DNA of 64,000 nucleotides from CAZKWG01 sp964615375 (GTDB lineage Bacteria; Myxococcota_A; UBA796; CAZKWG01), in contig CAZTOW010000005.1 of the NCBI GenBank assembly GCA_964615375.1, positions 62,001 to 126,000 on the forward strand. The letters run 5' to 3'. Shown piece after piece: positions 7,980 through 16,595 of this stretch (position 1 is the stretch's first letter; the number at the start of each line of letters is the position of its first letter). The notes beneath the pieces are model-generated. The model was given only the letters and a program-made list of their open reading frames with translations. It was not told the DNA's origin and ran no database searches. The translations under genes were made by a program, and so were the position numbers.

Positions 7980-10900
7980 AGCGGCGGCGAAGCGCGGCGA
8001 GGAGCGCGAGCCCGGCGACCCCGAGCGTGGGGGCCTGACCGGCGCTCGCGCAGCCCGCGCAGCCGGTCCCGGTCTTGCCGCCGTCGGCGTCGACCTCCTC
8101 GCCGTCGTCCTCGATCACGGGCCCGTCGGGGTCCTCGGTCACGGGATCATCCTGCGGATCAGGGTCCGCGCCGTCCTCGAGCTGACCCTCGGTCTCGCTG
8201 GGCTCGGGCGTGAGCGCGTCCTCGCCGTCGGTGACGGGGGAGCCCTCCTCCGCGTCCTCACCACCGTGGGTCGCGGGGCTGCCCTCCTCGACGGGCGTGA
8301 CCTCCTCCTCGGCGGGCTCCTCGGTCACGGGCTCCTCGGTGGAGGTGGGCTCCTCCGCGGGCTCCTCCTCCTCGGCGGGCTCCTCCGCGGGCTCTTCGGA
8401 GGAGGCGGGCTCCTCCTCGGGCTCCTCGGTGGAGCTGCCCGAGCTGCCCGGCTCCTCCTCCGAGGACGAGCTGCCCGGCTCCTCGGAGGACGAGCTGCCC
8501 GTCGATCCCTCCGCGGGTTCTTCGGAGCCCTCGGACTCCTCAATCTCTTCGCTCCCTGAGCTCTCTGAGCTCTCTGAGCTCTCCGCCGGGGCGGGCTCCT
8601 CCTCCTCCTCGACGTCCTTCTCGTGGCTCGGCATCTCCACGGAGGTGTCCGCGCGGCCGGTGCCCGTGGTGCAGAGCTCGTCCACGCCGTCGCAGTCCTG
8701 ATCGACGCCGTCCGCGCACGCCTCCGCCGCGCCGGGGAAGACCAGATCGGCGGTGTCGTCGCAGTCCTCTGTCAGGCCGTAGCCGTCGCCGTCCTGATCG
8801 TCGTCGTTGCCGTCGCAGTCCTGGTCGATGTCGTCGTACCAGATCTCCGCGGCGTCGGGCGAGACCCCCTCGTCGGCGTCGTCGCAGTCGTCCGCCAGCA
8901 GGAAGCCGTCCTGGTCCTGGTCGTCGTCGTTGCCGTCGCAGTCCTGGTCGATGTCGTCGTACCAGACCTCCGCGGCCTCCGGGTAGACGGTGTCGTCGGT
9001 GTCGTCGCAGTCCGCTCCGAGCGCGTAGCCGTCCCGGTCCTGGTCGTCGTCGTTGCCGTCGCAGTCCTGGTCGAGGCCGTCGTACCAGATCTCCGTGGCG
9101 CCCGGGTGGGCCTCGGCGGAGGTGTCGTCGCAGTCGTCCACCAGCGTGTAGCCGTCTCCGTCCTGGTCGTCATCCCGCCCGTCGCAGTCCTGGTCGAGGC
9201 CGTCGTACCAGACCTCGGTGCCGCCCGGATGCGCGCCGCTCTCGGTGTCGTCGCAGTCGTCCGCGAGCGTGTAGCCGTCCTGGTCCTGGTCGTCGTCGTT
9301 GCCGTCGCAGTCCTGGTCGAGACCGTCGTACCAGATCTCGACCTCGCCAGGGTTCACGGTCGCGTCGTCGTCGTCGCAGTCGTCGGCGAGCGCGTAGCCG
9401 TCCTCGTCCTGGTCGTCGTCGTTGCCGTCGCAGTCCTGGTCGAGGCCGTCGTACCAGATCTCCCCCGCGTCCGGGTAGACCTCGGCGTCCGTGTCGTCGC
9501 AGTCCTGGTCCAGCCCGTAGCCGTCCCGGTCCTGGTCGTCGTCGTTGCCGTCGCAGTCCCCGTCCACGCCGTCGTACCAGATCTCCCCCGCGCCCGGATA
9601 GACCTCGGGGAGGGTGTCGTCGCAGTCATCGGCGAGCCCGTAGCCGTCGCCGTCCTGGTCGTCGTCGTTGCCGTCGCAGTCCTGATCGGCGTCGTCGTAC
9701 CAGACCTCCTCCGCCCCGGGGTAGGTGGAGGGGTCCACGTCGTCACAGTCCGAGTCGCGGGCGAAGCCGTCCTCGTCCTGGTCGTCGTCGTTGCCGTCGC
9801 AGTCCTGGTCGAGGCCGTCGTACCAGATCTCGTCGGCCAGCGGAGAGACCTCCGCGTCCCCGTCGTCGCAGTCCCCGTCCGCCCAGGCCACCCCGTCCTG
9901 GTCCAGGTCGGGCTCGACCTCCGAGATCCAGCTCGGGCTGACCCAGATCCACTCCGTCCCGTCCGGGCCGCCGTCTTCGCAGTACCCCTCGCCGTAGTAG
10001 TCTTCGCCGTCGATCGAGATGGCGACGTAGACCCAGGCGGGCAGATCCTCGAAGGCGTAGGTGTGGATCCAGCGAGCGTCCTCGTCGAACTCCATCGCCT
10101 CCATGCCCGACGGGGTCACGAGGTTCACGTCGATGATGTACTCCACCCACTCCTCAGGGACGCGGACCTCGATGTCCAGGTCCTGGTCCGTGGGGACGCC
10201 CGCCTCGCCGCCCAGGGTGGCGACGGTCACGCCGCCCGAGCTGTACTCCACCATGAGCGGCATGCTCGGGCCGGTCGTGGCGTAGGTGCGGTGCTCGACG
10301 ATGGCGTCGTACAGCGAGCTGCGGTTGAAGCTCTCCGAGGAGTCCAGCACGGCGACCGTGTGACCGCCGCCGTAGGGGTGGGAGATGTGGACCGTGTCGA
10401 TCTGGCAGATCTTCCCCGGTCGGGTGTCGTGGCTGTCGGAGCCGGCCATGAAGCCGAGCTCGAGGCCGAGCCCGCTCGGGTCCAGGGCGTAGTGGACCGT
10501 GCCCGTGGACACCGGCCCGCTCCACATCGGGTCGAAGCCGTCGGTGTCGTCGGTCAGGCTCTGACCGTGCTCCGAGTAGATCTCCACCGCCGGTTGATAC
10601 TCGGAGAAGTGGCAGGTCCAGTCCACCGCCATGGGGCGCCTGGCCGCCGGGTGGTGCGGGATCGCCAGCACGCGGCCGAAGGTGCCCGACACGTTGTCGA
10701 GCCACTCGCCGTAGGCGTCGCAGCTCTCGATCCCGATGCCGGTGTCCCCCGAGGGCTGAAGGTCGGTGATCTCCAGCCCCTCGATCTCCTCGTTCTCCCC
10801 GAACATGAGCAGGGAGACGTGGCCCAGGTCCGAGCTCGAGCCCACGCGGGCCCAGACCTCGGCCGCGGGCAGGGTGACGAAGCCCCCGTCCGGGTCGTAG

Positions 10901-11205
10901 GCGTCCAGGGCCATCTGTGTGAGGTAGGCGTAGCCGTCCGCGTCCCCGGTGGGGCTCCCCTTGTCCCCGTTGGCGTGGTCGGTCACGGCCATCCAGTCCA
11001 GGCCCTGCGCGCGCCCGTCCTCGAAGACCGTGTAGAAGCTCCCGCACTTCCCCTTGCAGGTGCCGTAGTCCGAGGAGCCGCCATCCTGCGAGAGCCCCGT
11101 ATGAACGTGGGGATCTCCCGTGTAATATGCCCAGTCCTCGAACGTGTCGTAAGCCCGCGCGCTCTGCGAGAGGACACCGAGGCTGAGGAGAGCGAGCCAG
11201 CGCAC
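7963..11205 (-). CDS. secreted PHP/DUF3604-like protein with ten MopE-type repeats and MYXO-CTERM-like tail
   Basis: A 1080-aa surface or secreted protein. The GTG at 11205 is preferred because it gives a clean signal peptide (VRWLALLSLGVLSQSARA). Residues about 25-290 form a PHP-type metal-dependent phosphoesterase domain resembling DUF3604: DPHVHTGLSQDG, DWMAVTDHAN, PHHPA and GFMAGSDSHD supply metal ligands. A beta-rich region follows. Then come ten tandem units of about 41 residues of the form DGY.LADDCDDT...PGA.EIWYDGLDQDCDGNDDDQD, the MopE-like putative metal-binding repeat. Next is a long Ser/Glu/Pro stalk, and the end is GCAGCASAG, a hydrophobic helix and Arg residues, as in MYXO-CTERM sorted proteins. 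Expected place: outer-membrane surface. Confidence 0.85.
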   Translation of the reverse strand: MRWLALLSLGVLSQSARAYDTFEDWAYYTGDPHVHTGLSQDGGSSDYGTCKGKCGSFYTVFEDGRAQGLDWMAVTDHANGDKGSPTGDADGYAYLTQMALDAYDPDGGFVTLPAAEVWARVGSSSDLGHVSLLMFGENEEIEGLEITDLQPSGDTGIGIESCDAYGEWLDNVSGTFGRVLAIPHHPAARRPMAVDWTCHFSEYQPAVEIYSEHGQSLTDDTDGFDPMWSGPVSTGTVHYALDPSGLGLELGFMAGSDSHDTRPGKICQIDTVHISHPYGGGHTVAVLDSSESFNRSSLYDAIVEHRTYATTGPSMPLMVEYSSGGVTVATLGGEAGVPTDQDLDIEVRVPEEWVEYIIDVNLVTPSGMEAMEFDEDARWIHTYAFEDLPAWVYVAISIDGEDYYGEGYCEDGGPDGTEWIWVSPSWISEVEPDLDQDGVAWADGDCDDGDAEVSPLADEIWYDGLDQDCDGNDDDQDEDGFARDSDCDDVDPSTYPGAEEVWYDDADQDCDGNDDDQDGDGYGLADDCDDTLPEVYPGAGEIWYDGVDGDCDGNDDDQDRDGYGLDQDCDDTDAEVYPDAGEIWYDGLDQDCDGNDDDQDEDGYALADDCDDDDATVNPGEVEIWYDGLDQDCDGNDDDQDQDGYTLADDCDDTESGAHPGGTEVWYDGLDQDCDGRDDDQDGDGYTLVDDCDDTSAEAHPGATEIWYDGLDQDCDGNDDDQDRDGYALGADCDDTDDTVYPEAAEVWYDDIDQDCDGNDDDQDQDGFLLADDCDDADEGVSPDAAEIWYDDIDQDCDGNDDDQDGDGYGLTEDCDDTADLVFPGAAEACADGVDQDCDGVDELCTTGTGRADTSVEMPSHEKDVEEEEEPAPAESSESSESSGSEEIEESEGSEEPAEGSTGSSSSEEPGSSSSEEEPGSSGSSTEEPEEEPASSEEPAEEPAEEEEPAEEPTSTEEPVTEEPAEEEVTPVEEGSPATHGGEDAEEGSPVTDGEDALTPEPSETEGQLEDGADPDPQDDPVTEDPDGPVIEDDGEEVDADGGKTGTGCAGCASAGQAPTLGVAGLALLAALRRRSRRTR
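8670..9905 (-). repeat. ten in-frame ~123-bp repeats (MopE-like units)
   Basis: The coding DNA for the Asp/Cys repeats is itself repetitive, with near-identical blocks (for example gtcgtcgttgccgtcgcagtc) recurring about every 123 bases. Two Cys per unit and dense Asp suggest calcium or other metal binding. Such arrays expand and contract by recombination. Confidence 0.85.
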
Positions 11206-11415
11206 AGGACACCCTTGCCGGAGATGCCGGATGAGAGTCTTGTCGGGACGGAGACGTCCTCCCCAGAGCCACACGCCCTGGAGCGGGACAATGATGATCA
11301 TACACGCGAGGGCCCTGAACATCCAGGGGGTGCAATTCCCTCTCGGCGTGGCGCCGCGCGTTTGTTGGGCTCCCTCGCCAACCTTTGTCGAGGTGGTCAC
11401 GCCGGGCGCCGCCGC

Positions 11416-12702
11416 CTACTCCCAGTAGGAGAGCGCGCGCAGCGCCTCCGCCGCCGCGGCGCGTCGGTGCTCTCCCTCGGGTGGAGAGGGGGCCAGCGCG
11501 TCCCAGGTGTCGATTCGCTGCGCGGGCCCGCCGAGCAGGAGCTCGCCGCGCTGGTCTCGCGCCGCGGGGAGATCGAGCAGTCCGAGCAGGGTCGGTGCCA
11601 CGTCCACCAGCTCCCTGCGCCCGAGCACCCGCCCGGCAGGGATCCGCCACCCGCGGGCCACCATCCAGCCCCGATCCGAGACCACCACCACCCGCGTCCG
11701 CGGCCCGAGCGCGCCCACCAGCTCGGCCAGCAGCCCGTCCGCCTGCGCGAGCGCGAAGCCCCGGGCCAGGGGGCTCGCCTGGGCGGGCGCAGAGAGGACC
11801 AGACCCGCGAGATCGGGCCGCTCCGACCGAAGCAGCGAGAGGAAGACGTCACGCTCCAGCCGCGCGCGGATCAACGGACGATCCAACACAGGGTCCAGAT
11901 CCTCCGGGCTCAGCCGTCGCTTCAGGACGTGGAGAGCCCCGTCGCGCAACGTTGACCAACGGAGACCCAGCGGGAGCACATCCAGGATGGCGGGCACAGG
12001 CGCGGGGGTCGTGTCGTCGGCGTCCAGCAGGGCGCGGACCAGATCGGGCATGGCCTGGGCGCTCTGCGGCCAGGCGGAGGGGGCGAGCCCGGGAGCGATC
12101 AGGAAGCCCCCGGCGGCGGGCGGGCGAGCGGGCGCGGTCACCGGCCAGCCCAGGAGCCCCACCGAGAGGCCCTCGTGGGCGGCGACCTCCCAGATCCGCG
12201 CCACCTGGAGCCGGTCCGCCGTCGGGCGCTCGCCCGTCCAGGGTCGTCCCTGGGTGGAGATCCCGCTGTCCAGCGTGATCCAGTCGTCCAGCCCCCCCTC
12301 CATCGCCGGCAGCGTCGCCCAGGCCCCCTCCCGGGCCAGACCCAGGACAGCGCTCATGGGGGCGCGCTCCACCTCCGCCCAGCTCACGCTGGGGATCGCC
12401 ACGACCAGCAGGGCGGGCTCGACGGGCGCGAGCGCCTCGGGCGCCCGAGCGATCTCCAGGGTCGCCAGCGCCGCTCCGAGCAGCGCCACCCCTCCCACCG
12501 CCAGCACCGCGCGCCCCTGGGGCGCCAGCGCCCCGCCGAGCAGGGCGCCCAGGAGCTGGACCGGCAGGAACACCGTGAGCAGCAGGCTGGGGAGGTGGTC
12601 GGCGAAGGCGGGATCCTGGCCCGCCACCCACAGCAGCAGCAGGGCCGGGGCCAGCGAGCCCAGGCCGAGGCCCAGCGTCACGCCCGGGAGCCGGCGCCTC
12701 AT
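11416..12702 (-). CDS. membrane protein with degenerate alkaline-phosphatase-superfamily domain
   Basis: A 428-aa protein with four or so N-terminal membrane helices (about residues 5-85), then a soluble domain of the alkaline phosphatase/phosphodiesterase fold. Support for the fold: the strand LLVVAIPSVSW at the position of the usual metal-binding LV.ID.LR, VVVVSDRGWM near residue 345, and the terminal VDVAPTLLGLLDLP motif. The first metal-binding Asp and the nucleophile motif are not evident, so it may be catalytically dead or use altered chemistry. Its ATG overlaps the stop of the acyltransferase by ATGA, so it is the third gene of a coupled operon. Confidence 0.65.
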   Translation of the reverse strand: MRRRLPGVTLGLGLGSLAPALLLLWVAGQDPAFADHLPSLLLTVFLPVQLLGALLGGALAPQGRAVLAVGGVALLGAALATLEIARAPEALAPVEPALLVVAIPSVSWAEVERAPMSAVLGLAREGAWATLPAMEGGLDDWITLDSGISTQGRPWTGERPTADRLQVARIWEVAAHEGLSVGLLGWPVTAPARPPAAGGFLIAPGLAPSAWPQSAQAMPDLVRALLDADDTTPAPVPAILDVLPLGLRWSTLRDGALHVLKRRLSPEDLDPVLDRPLIRARLERDVFLSLLRSERPDLAGLVLSAPAQASPLARGFALAQADGLLAELVGALGPRTRVVVVSDRGWMVARGWRIPAGRVLGRRELVDVAPTLLGLLDLPAARDQRGELLLGGPAQRIDTWDALAPSPPEGEHRRAAAAEALRALSYWE

Positions 12703-13649
12703 CCCGTGGCCTCCAGGAGCCCGCCCGGGTGGAAGCCGTCCCAGAAGAGCCAGTCTCCCGGCCAGGCCCGCAGCGTGTCGTCCAGGTAGCGGGCCAGCGC
12801 GGCCACGCCGAGCTCCAGGGCGCGCTCACGTCCCTGGTCCCGGGGAAACACCAGCTCCGGGCCGATCTCCGCCACCCAGGGAGGCCCCTCGGTCGTGGCC
12901 CTCCGCGTGTGGACCGTCAGCAGCGGCGCTCCGCTCTTCCACGCCAGCCAGACCGGCCCCACCGGCAGCGGCATGCGCTGGCCCAGCACCACGCCCGCGA
13001 TCCGGCGCCCCAGCTCCTCGCCCCCGCCGGTGGCGTCGCAGGCGGTCATGAGCACCTCGCCCTCGTCCAGCGCGCGCAGCGCCGGGCGGAGGAAGCGGCG
13101 CCCGTCGTGCAGCGTGACCGGCATGCGCCGCTCCAGCCGCGCGCGGGTCTCCGCCGCCCAGCGCCCCGTCTCCGACAGCTCCACCCGCGTCACCCGCCCC
13201 CCGCCGATCTGGTGCATCTTCCAGCCCAGCACCCCCAGCACATGGAGGGGGAGCTGCGCCGGTCCCATGTGCGGGTGGGTCAGCACCACCCCGCGCCCCC
13301 GGGCCCAGGCCTCCTGCAGCCGCGCCAGGCCCTCCAGGTGGAGGTAGCGCGGCCAGCGGCGGGCGTCGCACTTGGGGAAGGAGAAGCTGACGTACTGGTT
13401 GGCCAGGTGGGCCTGGAAGGCCCGCGCCGCGATCTCGTCCAGCGCCGCCTCGGGGCGCTCGGGGAAGGCCAGGGAGAGGTTCTCCCGCAGGCCATGGCGT
13501 CGGCGGGAGAGGGCCCTCGCCGCCGCCCGCCCGCCCGCGTGGATCAGGCGCATCTCCCAGGGCGCGGGCAGGCGCTCCAGGATCTCCCGCCCCGGCCCCC
13601 AGAGCGCGCGCCGGTAGAGGTCCTTCAACGGGTGTTCGCCGACGATCAT
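12699..13649 (-). CDS. LpxL/HtrB-like lysophospholipid acyltransferase
   Basis: A 316-aa peripheral membrane acyltransferase of the lipid A biosynthesis family, expected to move an acyl chain onto a lipid or glycolipid. The start at 13649 overlaps the upstream stop by ATGA. Family features: an amphipathic N-terminus, RENLSLAFPER (typical R.NL..AFPE), RGVVLTHPHMGPAQL at the place of the HX4(D/E) active-site motif, GGGEELGRRIAGVVLGQRMPLPVGP for substrate binding, and WLFWDGF near the end. In the active-site motif the expected acidic residue five after His appears to be Gln, so activity is uncertain. It is the middle gene of an operon with two alkaline-phosphatase-fold proteins. Confidence 0.8.
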   Translation of the reverse strand: MIVGEHPLKDLYRRALWGPGREILERLPAPWEMRLIHAGGRAAARALSRRRHGLRENLSLAFPERPEAALDEIAARAFQAHLANQYVSFSFPKCDARRWPRYLHLEGLARLQEAWARGRGVVLTHPHMGPAQLPLHVLGVLGWKMHQIGGGRVTRVELSETGRWAAETRARLERRMPVTLHDGRRFLRPALRALDEGEVLMTACDATGGGEELGRRIAGVVLGQRMPLPVGPVWLAWKSGAPLLTVHTRRATTEGPPWVAEIGPELVFPRDQGRERALELGVAALARYLDDTLRAWPGDWLFWDGFHPGGLLEATG

Positions 13650-15565
13650 TCGTCCACGTAGCCCAGCGCGCGCAGGCGCTCCTCCGTCGCCGCGTCCAGG
13701 GCGTCGGCGGCGGGGCGATCCTGACCCGCCATCAGCGCCTCCGCCGAGGCCCGCAGCGCGCCGGCCAGCGCCTCGGGCACGGGCGCGCGCGCCGACTCGT
13801 CGGGGGCGGCGATCAGGTCGTACCAGCTCTCGCCCTCGCCGGGCGCCTCTCGCAGCAGGTAGCGCCCCTCCGCCGTGCGCAGGGCCACCATCCGGTACTG
13901 GGGTCGCTCGATCTCCCCCCGAGACCGGGCCGCCACGTTGGCGGGCCGGTCGTAGCTGAAGCTGCGGGCGAAGAGGTGGGGCGGCTCCTCGGGCGGCGTC
14001 GCCGAGAGCCAGGGGGCCAGGGAGCGCCCCTCCATCCCCTGCGGCGCGTCCACGCCCAGCAGCGCGAGCGCCGTGGGCCCCAGGTCGGTGAGCTCCACCG
14101 GGCTGCTCAACGACAGGCCCGCGGGGATCTTCCCCTTCATCCGCAGCACCAGCGGGACGCGCGTGGAGGGCTCGAAGAGGTCGTCCCCGTGGTTGAACCA
14201 CACCCCGTGCTCTCCCAGGCTCTCCCCGTGGTCTCCCGCCACCACCACCAGGGCGTCCGGGCGGTTCTCGTCCAGCCATCCGAGGAGCCGCCCGAGCTGC
14301 TCATCGGCGTAGGACACCTCGCCCGCGTACTGCGCCAGCGGCCAGTCGAGGTCCGTGATCCCCTGGAGCGAGGGCAGCAGGTAGGGCGCCACCCCCTGGA
14401 CCCCGCGCATCGTGTCCCTGGCGGGATCCCGGGGGTCTCCGGTGTAGTAGGCCCGATCCCAGGGGGAGGGGGGCGCATAGGGGCCGTGGGGATCGAAGAC
14501 GTGGACCCAGAGGAAGAAGGGGGCGTCCGCCCGCGCGGCCTGCTCGCGGCGGAGCCAGCCGAGCGCGTGGTCCACCGTCTGCCCCGCCGAGCGCTCGACG
14601 ACCAGATCCGGGTTCAGGTGCCGCCCCAAGGCGTCCACCAGCCGCCCGGGCAGGGTCTCCGCCCAGCCCTGGACGCGCCCGAAGTCGTCGTCGTAGGCCT
14701 CGAAGCCTCGCGCGAAGCCGAAGTCGCCCTCCAGCACGTAGGCGCTGACGAAGGCCCCCGTCCGGTATCCCTGGGCCCGCAAGACCTCGGTGATCAGCGC
14801 CCGGTCCTCGGGGATGGGGTGACCGTTCAACAGCACCCCGTGGGACCAGGGGCCCTGCCCGCTGAGCATGGTCGTGTGGCTCGGGCCCGTCACCGGGATC
14901 TGGGAGATCGCCAGCTCGAAGCGGGCCCCATCCCGCGCCAGCGCGTCCAGGGTCGGCGTGCGGGAGTGAGGGTTGGCGCGGCCGACGTGGTCGTCCCGCG
15001 TGGTGTCCATGGTGATCAGGACGAGGGAGGGGGCACCCGGCGCGGCGGTCCCCAGCGGCGGCAGCGCGCGCGCCGGCCGGAACAGGCTCAGCGCCGCCAG
15101 CCCGAGGCCCAGCGGCAGGGCCAGCCGGCCCAGGCGTGGGACCCGCGAGAAGCGCGCCAGCGCCAGCACCCCGAGCAGCACGCCCAGGAGGGTCAGGGCC
15201 AGCAGCGCCGGGTGCGCCTGCAGGAGCGTGGGCTCGGTGAAGGGCGGCGGATCGCGGAGCGCGCGCTCCGTCCAGTCCAGGCCGAGCGTCAGGCCCACCC
15301 CCAGGAGCGGCCCCAGCGCCGGACCTCCCAGCCGGGCCCCCCACGGCGCCCTCCTCAGCAGCGCGAGCAGGGGCGCGACCAGCAGCGCCGCCGCGATCCC
15401 CAGCGCAAGCGCCTCCAGCGTGAGCAGGAGCCCCACCTGCGCCGCGGTCCCGGGGAGGCTGTCCGCGCGCGCCGTCATCGCCGCGTCGATCGCGCCCGTG
15501 GCCGCCGCCCCCAGCCCCGCGCCGAGGATCGCCCCCGGCTCCCTCGCCGCGCCTGGCCCGCTCAC
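13646..15565 (-). CDS. membrane-anchored sulfatase-like hydrolase (Thr at FGly site)
   Basis: A 639-aa protein: about four N-terminal membrane helices (residues 40-165), then a periplasmic sulfatase-fold domain. Metal and active-site motifs: LITMDTTRDDHVG (about 183-195), PVTGPSHTTMLSG with Thr226 where sulfatases have the Cys or Ser made into formylglycine, WVHVFDPHGPY, and VVVAGDHGESLGEHG. The Thr nucleophile recalls phosphoethanolamine transferases and phosphodiesterases, so sulfate-ester cleavage is doubtful. The GTG at 15565 has a GGAGG site. A longer reading to 16084 would overlap the kinase on the other strand and is rejected. It is the first gene of the operon. Confidence 0.8.
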   Translation of the reverse strand: MSGPGAAREPGAILGAGLGAAATGAIDAAMTARADSLPGTAAQVGLLLTLEALALGIAAALLVAPLLALLRRAPWGARLGGPALGPLLGVGLTLGLDWTERALRDPPPFTEPTLLQAHPALLALTLLGVLLGVLALARFSRVPRLGRLALPLGLGLAALSLFRPARALPPLGTAAPGAPSLVLITMDTTRDDHVGRANPHSRTPTLDALARDGARFELAISQIPVTGPSHTTMLSGQGPWSHGVLLNGHPIPEDRALITEVLRAQGYRTGAFVSAYVLEGDFGFARGFEAYDDDFGRVQGWAETLPGRLVDALGRHLNPDLVVERSAGQTVDHALGWLRREQAARADAPFFLWVHVFDPHGPYAPPSPWDRAYYTGDPRDPARDTMRGVQGVAPYLLPSLQGITDLDWPLAQYAGEVSYADEQLGRLLGWLDENRPDALVVVAGDHGESLGEHGVWFNHGDDLFEPSTRVPLVLRMKGKIPAGLSLSSPVELTDLGPTALALLGVDAPQGMEGRSLAPWLSATPPEEPPHLFARSFSYDRPANVAARSRGEIERPQYRMVALRTAEGRYLLREAPGEGESWYDLIAAPDESARAPVPEALAGALRASAEALMAGQDRPAADALDAATEERLRALGYVDE

Positions 15566-15646
15566 GTCTCTGCCTCCCAGGGTGCACGGTAACCTGCCTC
15601 GTTGACGTTCGGGCCGCGCCCAGTGACGTTCCCTCTGGAGTCCAGG
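15566..15646. promoter_or_regulatory. divergent intergenic control region
   Basis: An 81-bp gap between the leftward sulfatase-like operon and the rightward two-component system. It contains a direct repeat, gttgacgttc and agtgacgttc (tgacgttc in common), about 22 bases apart, spaced like tandem OmpR-type response-regulator sites. Shared control by the adjacent regulator is inference. Confidence 0.35.
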
Positions 15647-16594
15647 ATGGCCAGTCGCAAGGAGAGGTCGATCTCGCTCCCGATCACGGTGGCCAGCGTG
15701 ACGGTCGCGCTGAGCATCGCCATGCTCATCGGCTGGGCGGTCGAGTTCTCCCGCCGCATGTCCGAGCCCGAGGAGATCGCCGCCGGCACCAGCCTGCTGC
15801 TCCCCGGCGCGCTCACGCTGCTGGTCAGCACGGTCGTCCTCATCATGTTCAGCGTCTTCCTGGTCCGGGAGATCCTCGAGGTGCGCCGCCAGACGCGCTT
15901 CATCGACTCCGTGACCCACGAGCTGAAGAGCCCGCTGGCCTCCATCCGCCTCTGCCTGGAGACCCTGGGCCGCCCCGAGCTCAGCGACGCCCAGCGGGCC
16001 TCGCTGCACGAGATGGCGCTCGCCGACGTCGAGCGCCTCTCCACCTTCATCGACGACGTGCTCGAGGCCAACCGCGTGGCCCACGGCCGGACCCAGGTGA
16101 TCTCCGAGGTAGACCTGCGCGAGCTCATCGAGAGCTGCGCGGAGAGCCTGCGGGCCCGCTACCGGCTGGAGCCCGGACGCCTCACCGTGGACGCCCCCGG
16201 CGCCCTGCTGCTGCTGGTGGACCGTACGGCGCTGGAGACGACGCTCAAGAACCTCATCGACAACGCCATCAAGTACTCGGACCCGCCCGTGGACGTGCGC
16301 GTCCGCGCCGTGCTCCGGGACAAGGACACGGTCACCGTCGAGGTCCGGGACCAGGGGATCGGCATCGCCCGCACGGACCTGCTGCGCATCTTCGAGCGCT
16401 TCTACCGCGTCCCCACCGAGCGCGTCCGCGCCCGCTCCGGCACCGGGCTCGGCCTCTGGGTGGTGTCCGCGCTGGCGCGCAGCATGGGCGGGCGGGTCGA
16501 GGTGCGCTCGGAGGGGCCTGGACAGGGGACGACGGCTCTGCTCACGATCCCCACCACCGCGCGGAGCGTCCTCCGCGCCACCCGAGGAGCCTGA
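15647..16594 (+). CDS. sensor histidine kinase
   Basis: A 315-aa membrane histidine kinase. The ATG at 15647 follows a GGAG site. Two membrane helices (about 12-30 and 50-75) flank a periplasmic loop of only about 20 residues, so it likely senses within the membrane or through a partner. The HisKA motif SVTHELKSPLASIR holds the phospho-acceptor His91; the N box is NLIDNAIKY (about 202-210), G1 is DQGIGI (235-240), the F box is IFERFYRV, and G2 is GTGLGL (265-270). It lies one base ahead of the response regulator gene, so the two form one operon. Divergence from the sulfatase-like operon suggests an envelope target. Confidence 0.95.
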   Translation: MASRKERSISLPITVASVTVALSIAMLIGWAVEFSRRMSEPEEIAAGTSLLLPGALTLLVSTVVLIMFSVFLVREILEVRRQTRFIDSVTHELKSPLASIRLCLETLGRPELSDAQRASLHEMALADVERLSTFIDDVLEANRVAHGRTQVISEVDLRELIESCAESLRARYRLEPGRLTVDAPGALLLLVDRTALETTLKNLIDNAIKYSDPPVDVRVRAVLRDKDTVTVEVRDQGIGIARTDLLRIFERFYRVPTERVRARSGTGLGLWVVSALARSMGGRVEVRSEGPGQGTTALLTIPTTARSVLRATRGA

Positions 16595-16595
16595 C

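Noticed and set aside
8623..11955. 1110-aa open frame opposite the PHP/MopE gene
   Set aside because: Antisense of Asp/Cys repeats; Val/Arg/Ala-rich, without domains, a by-product of codon use.
15566..16084. Longer N-terminus for the sulfatase-like gene
   Set aside because: It would overlap the kinase gene on the other strand; GTG at 15565 has a GGAGG site and starts the normal membrane region.
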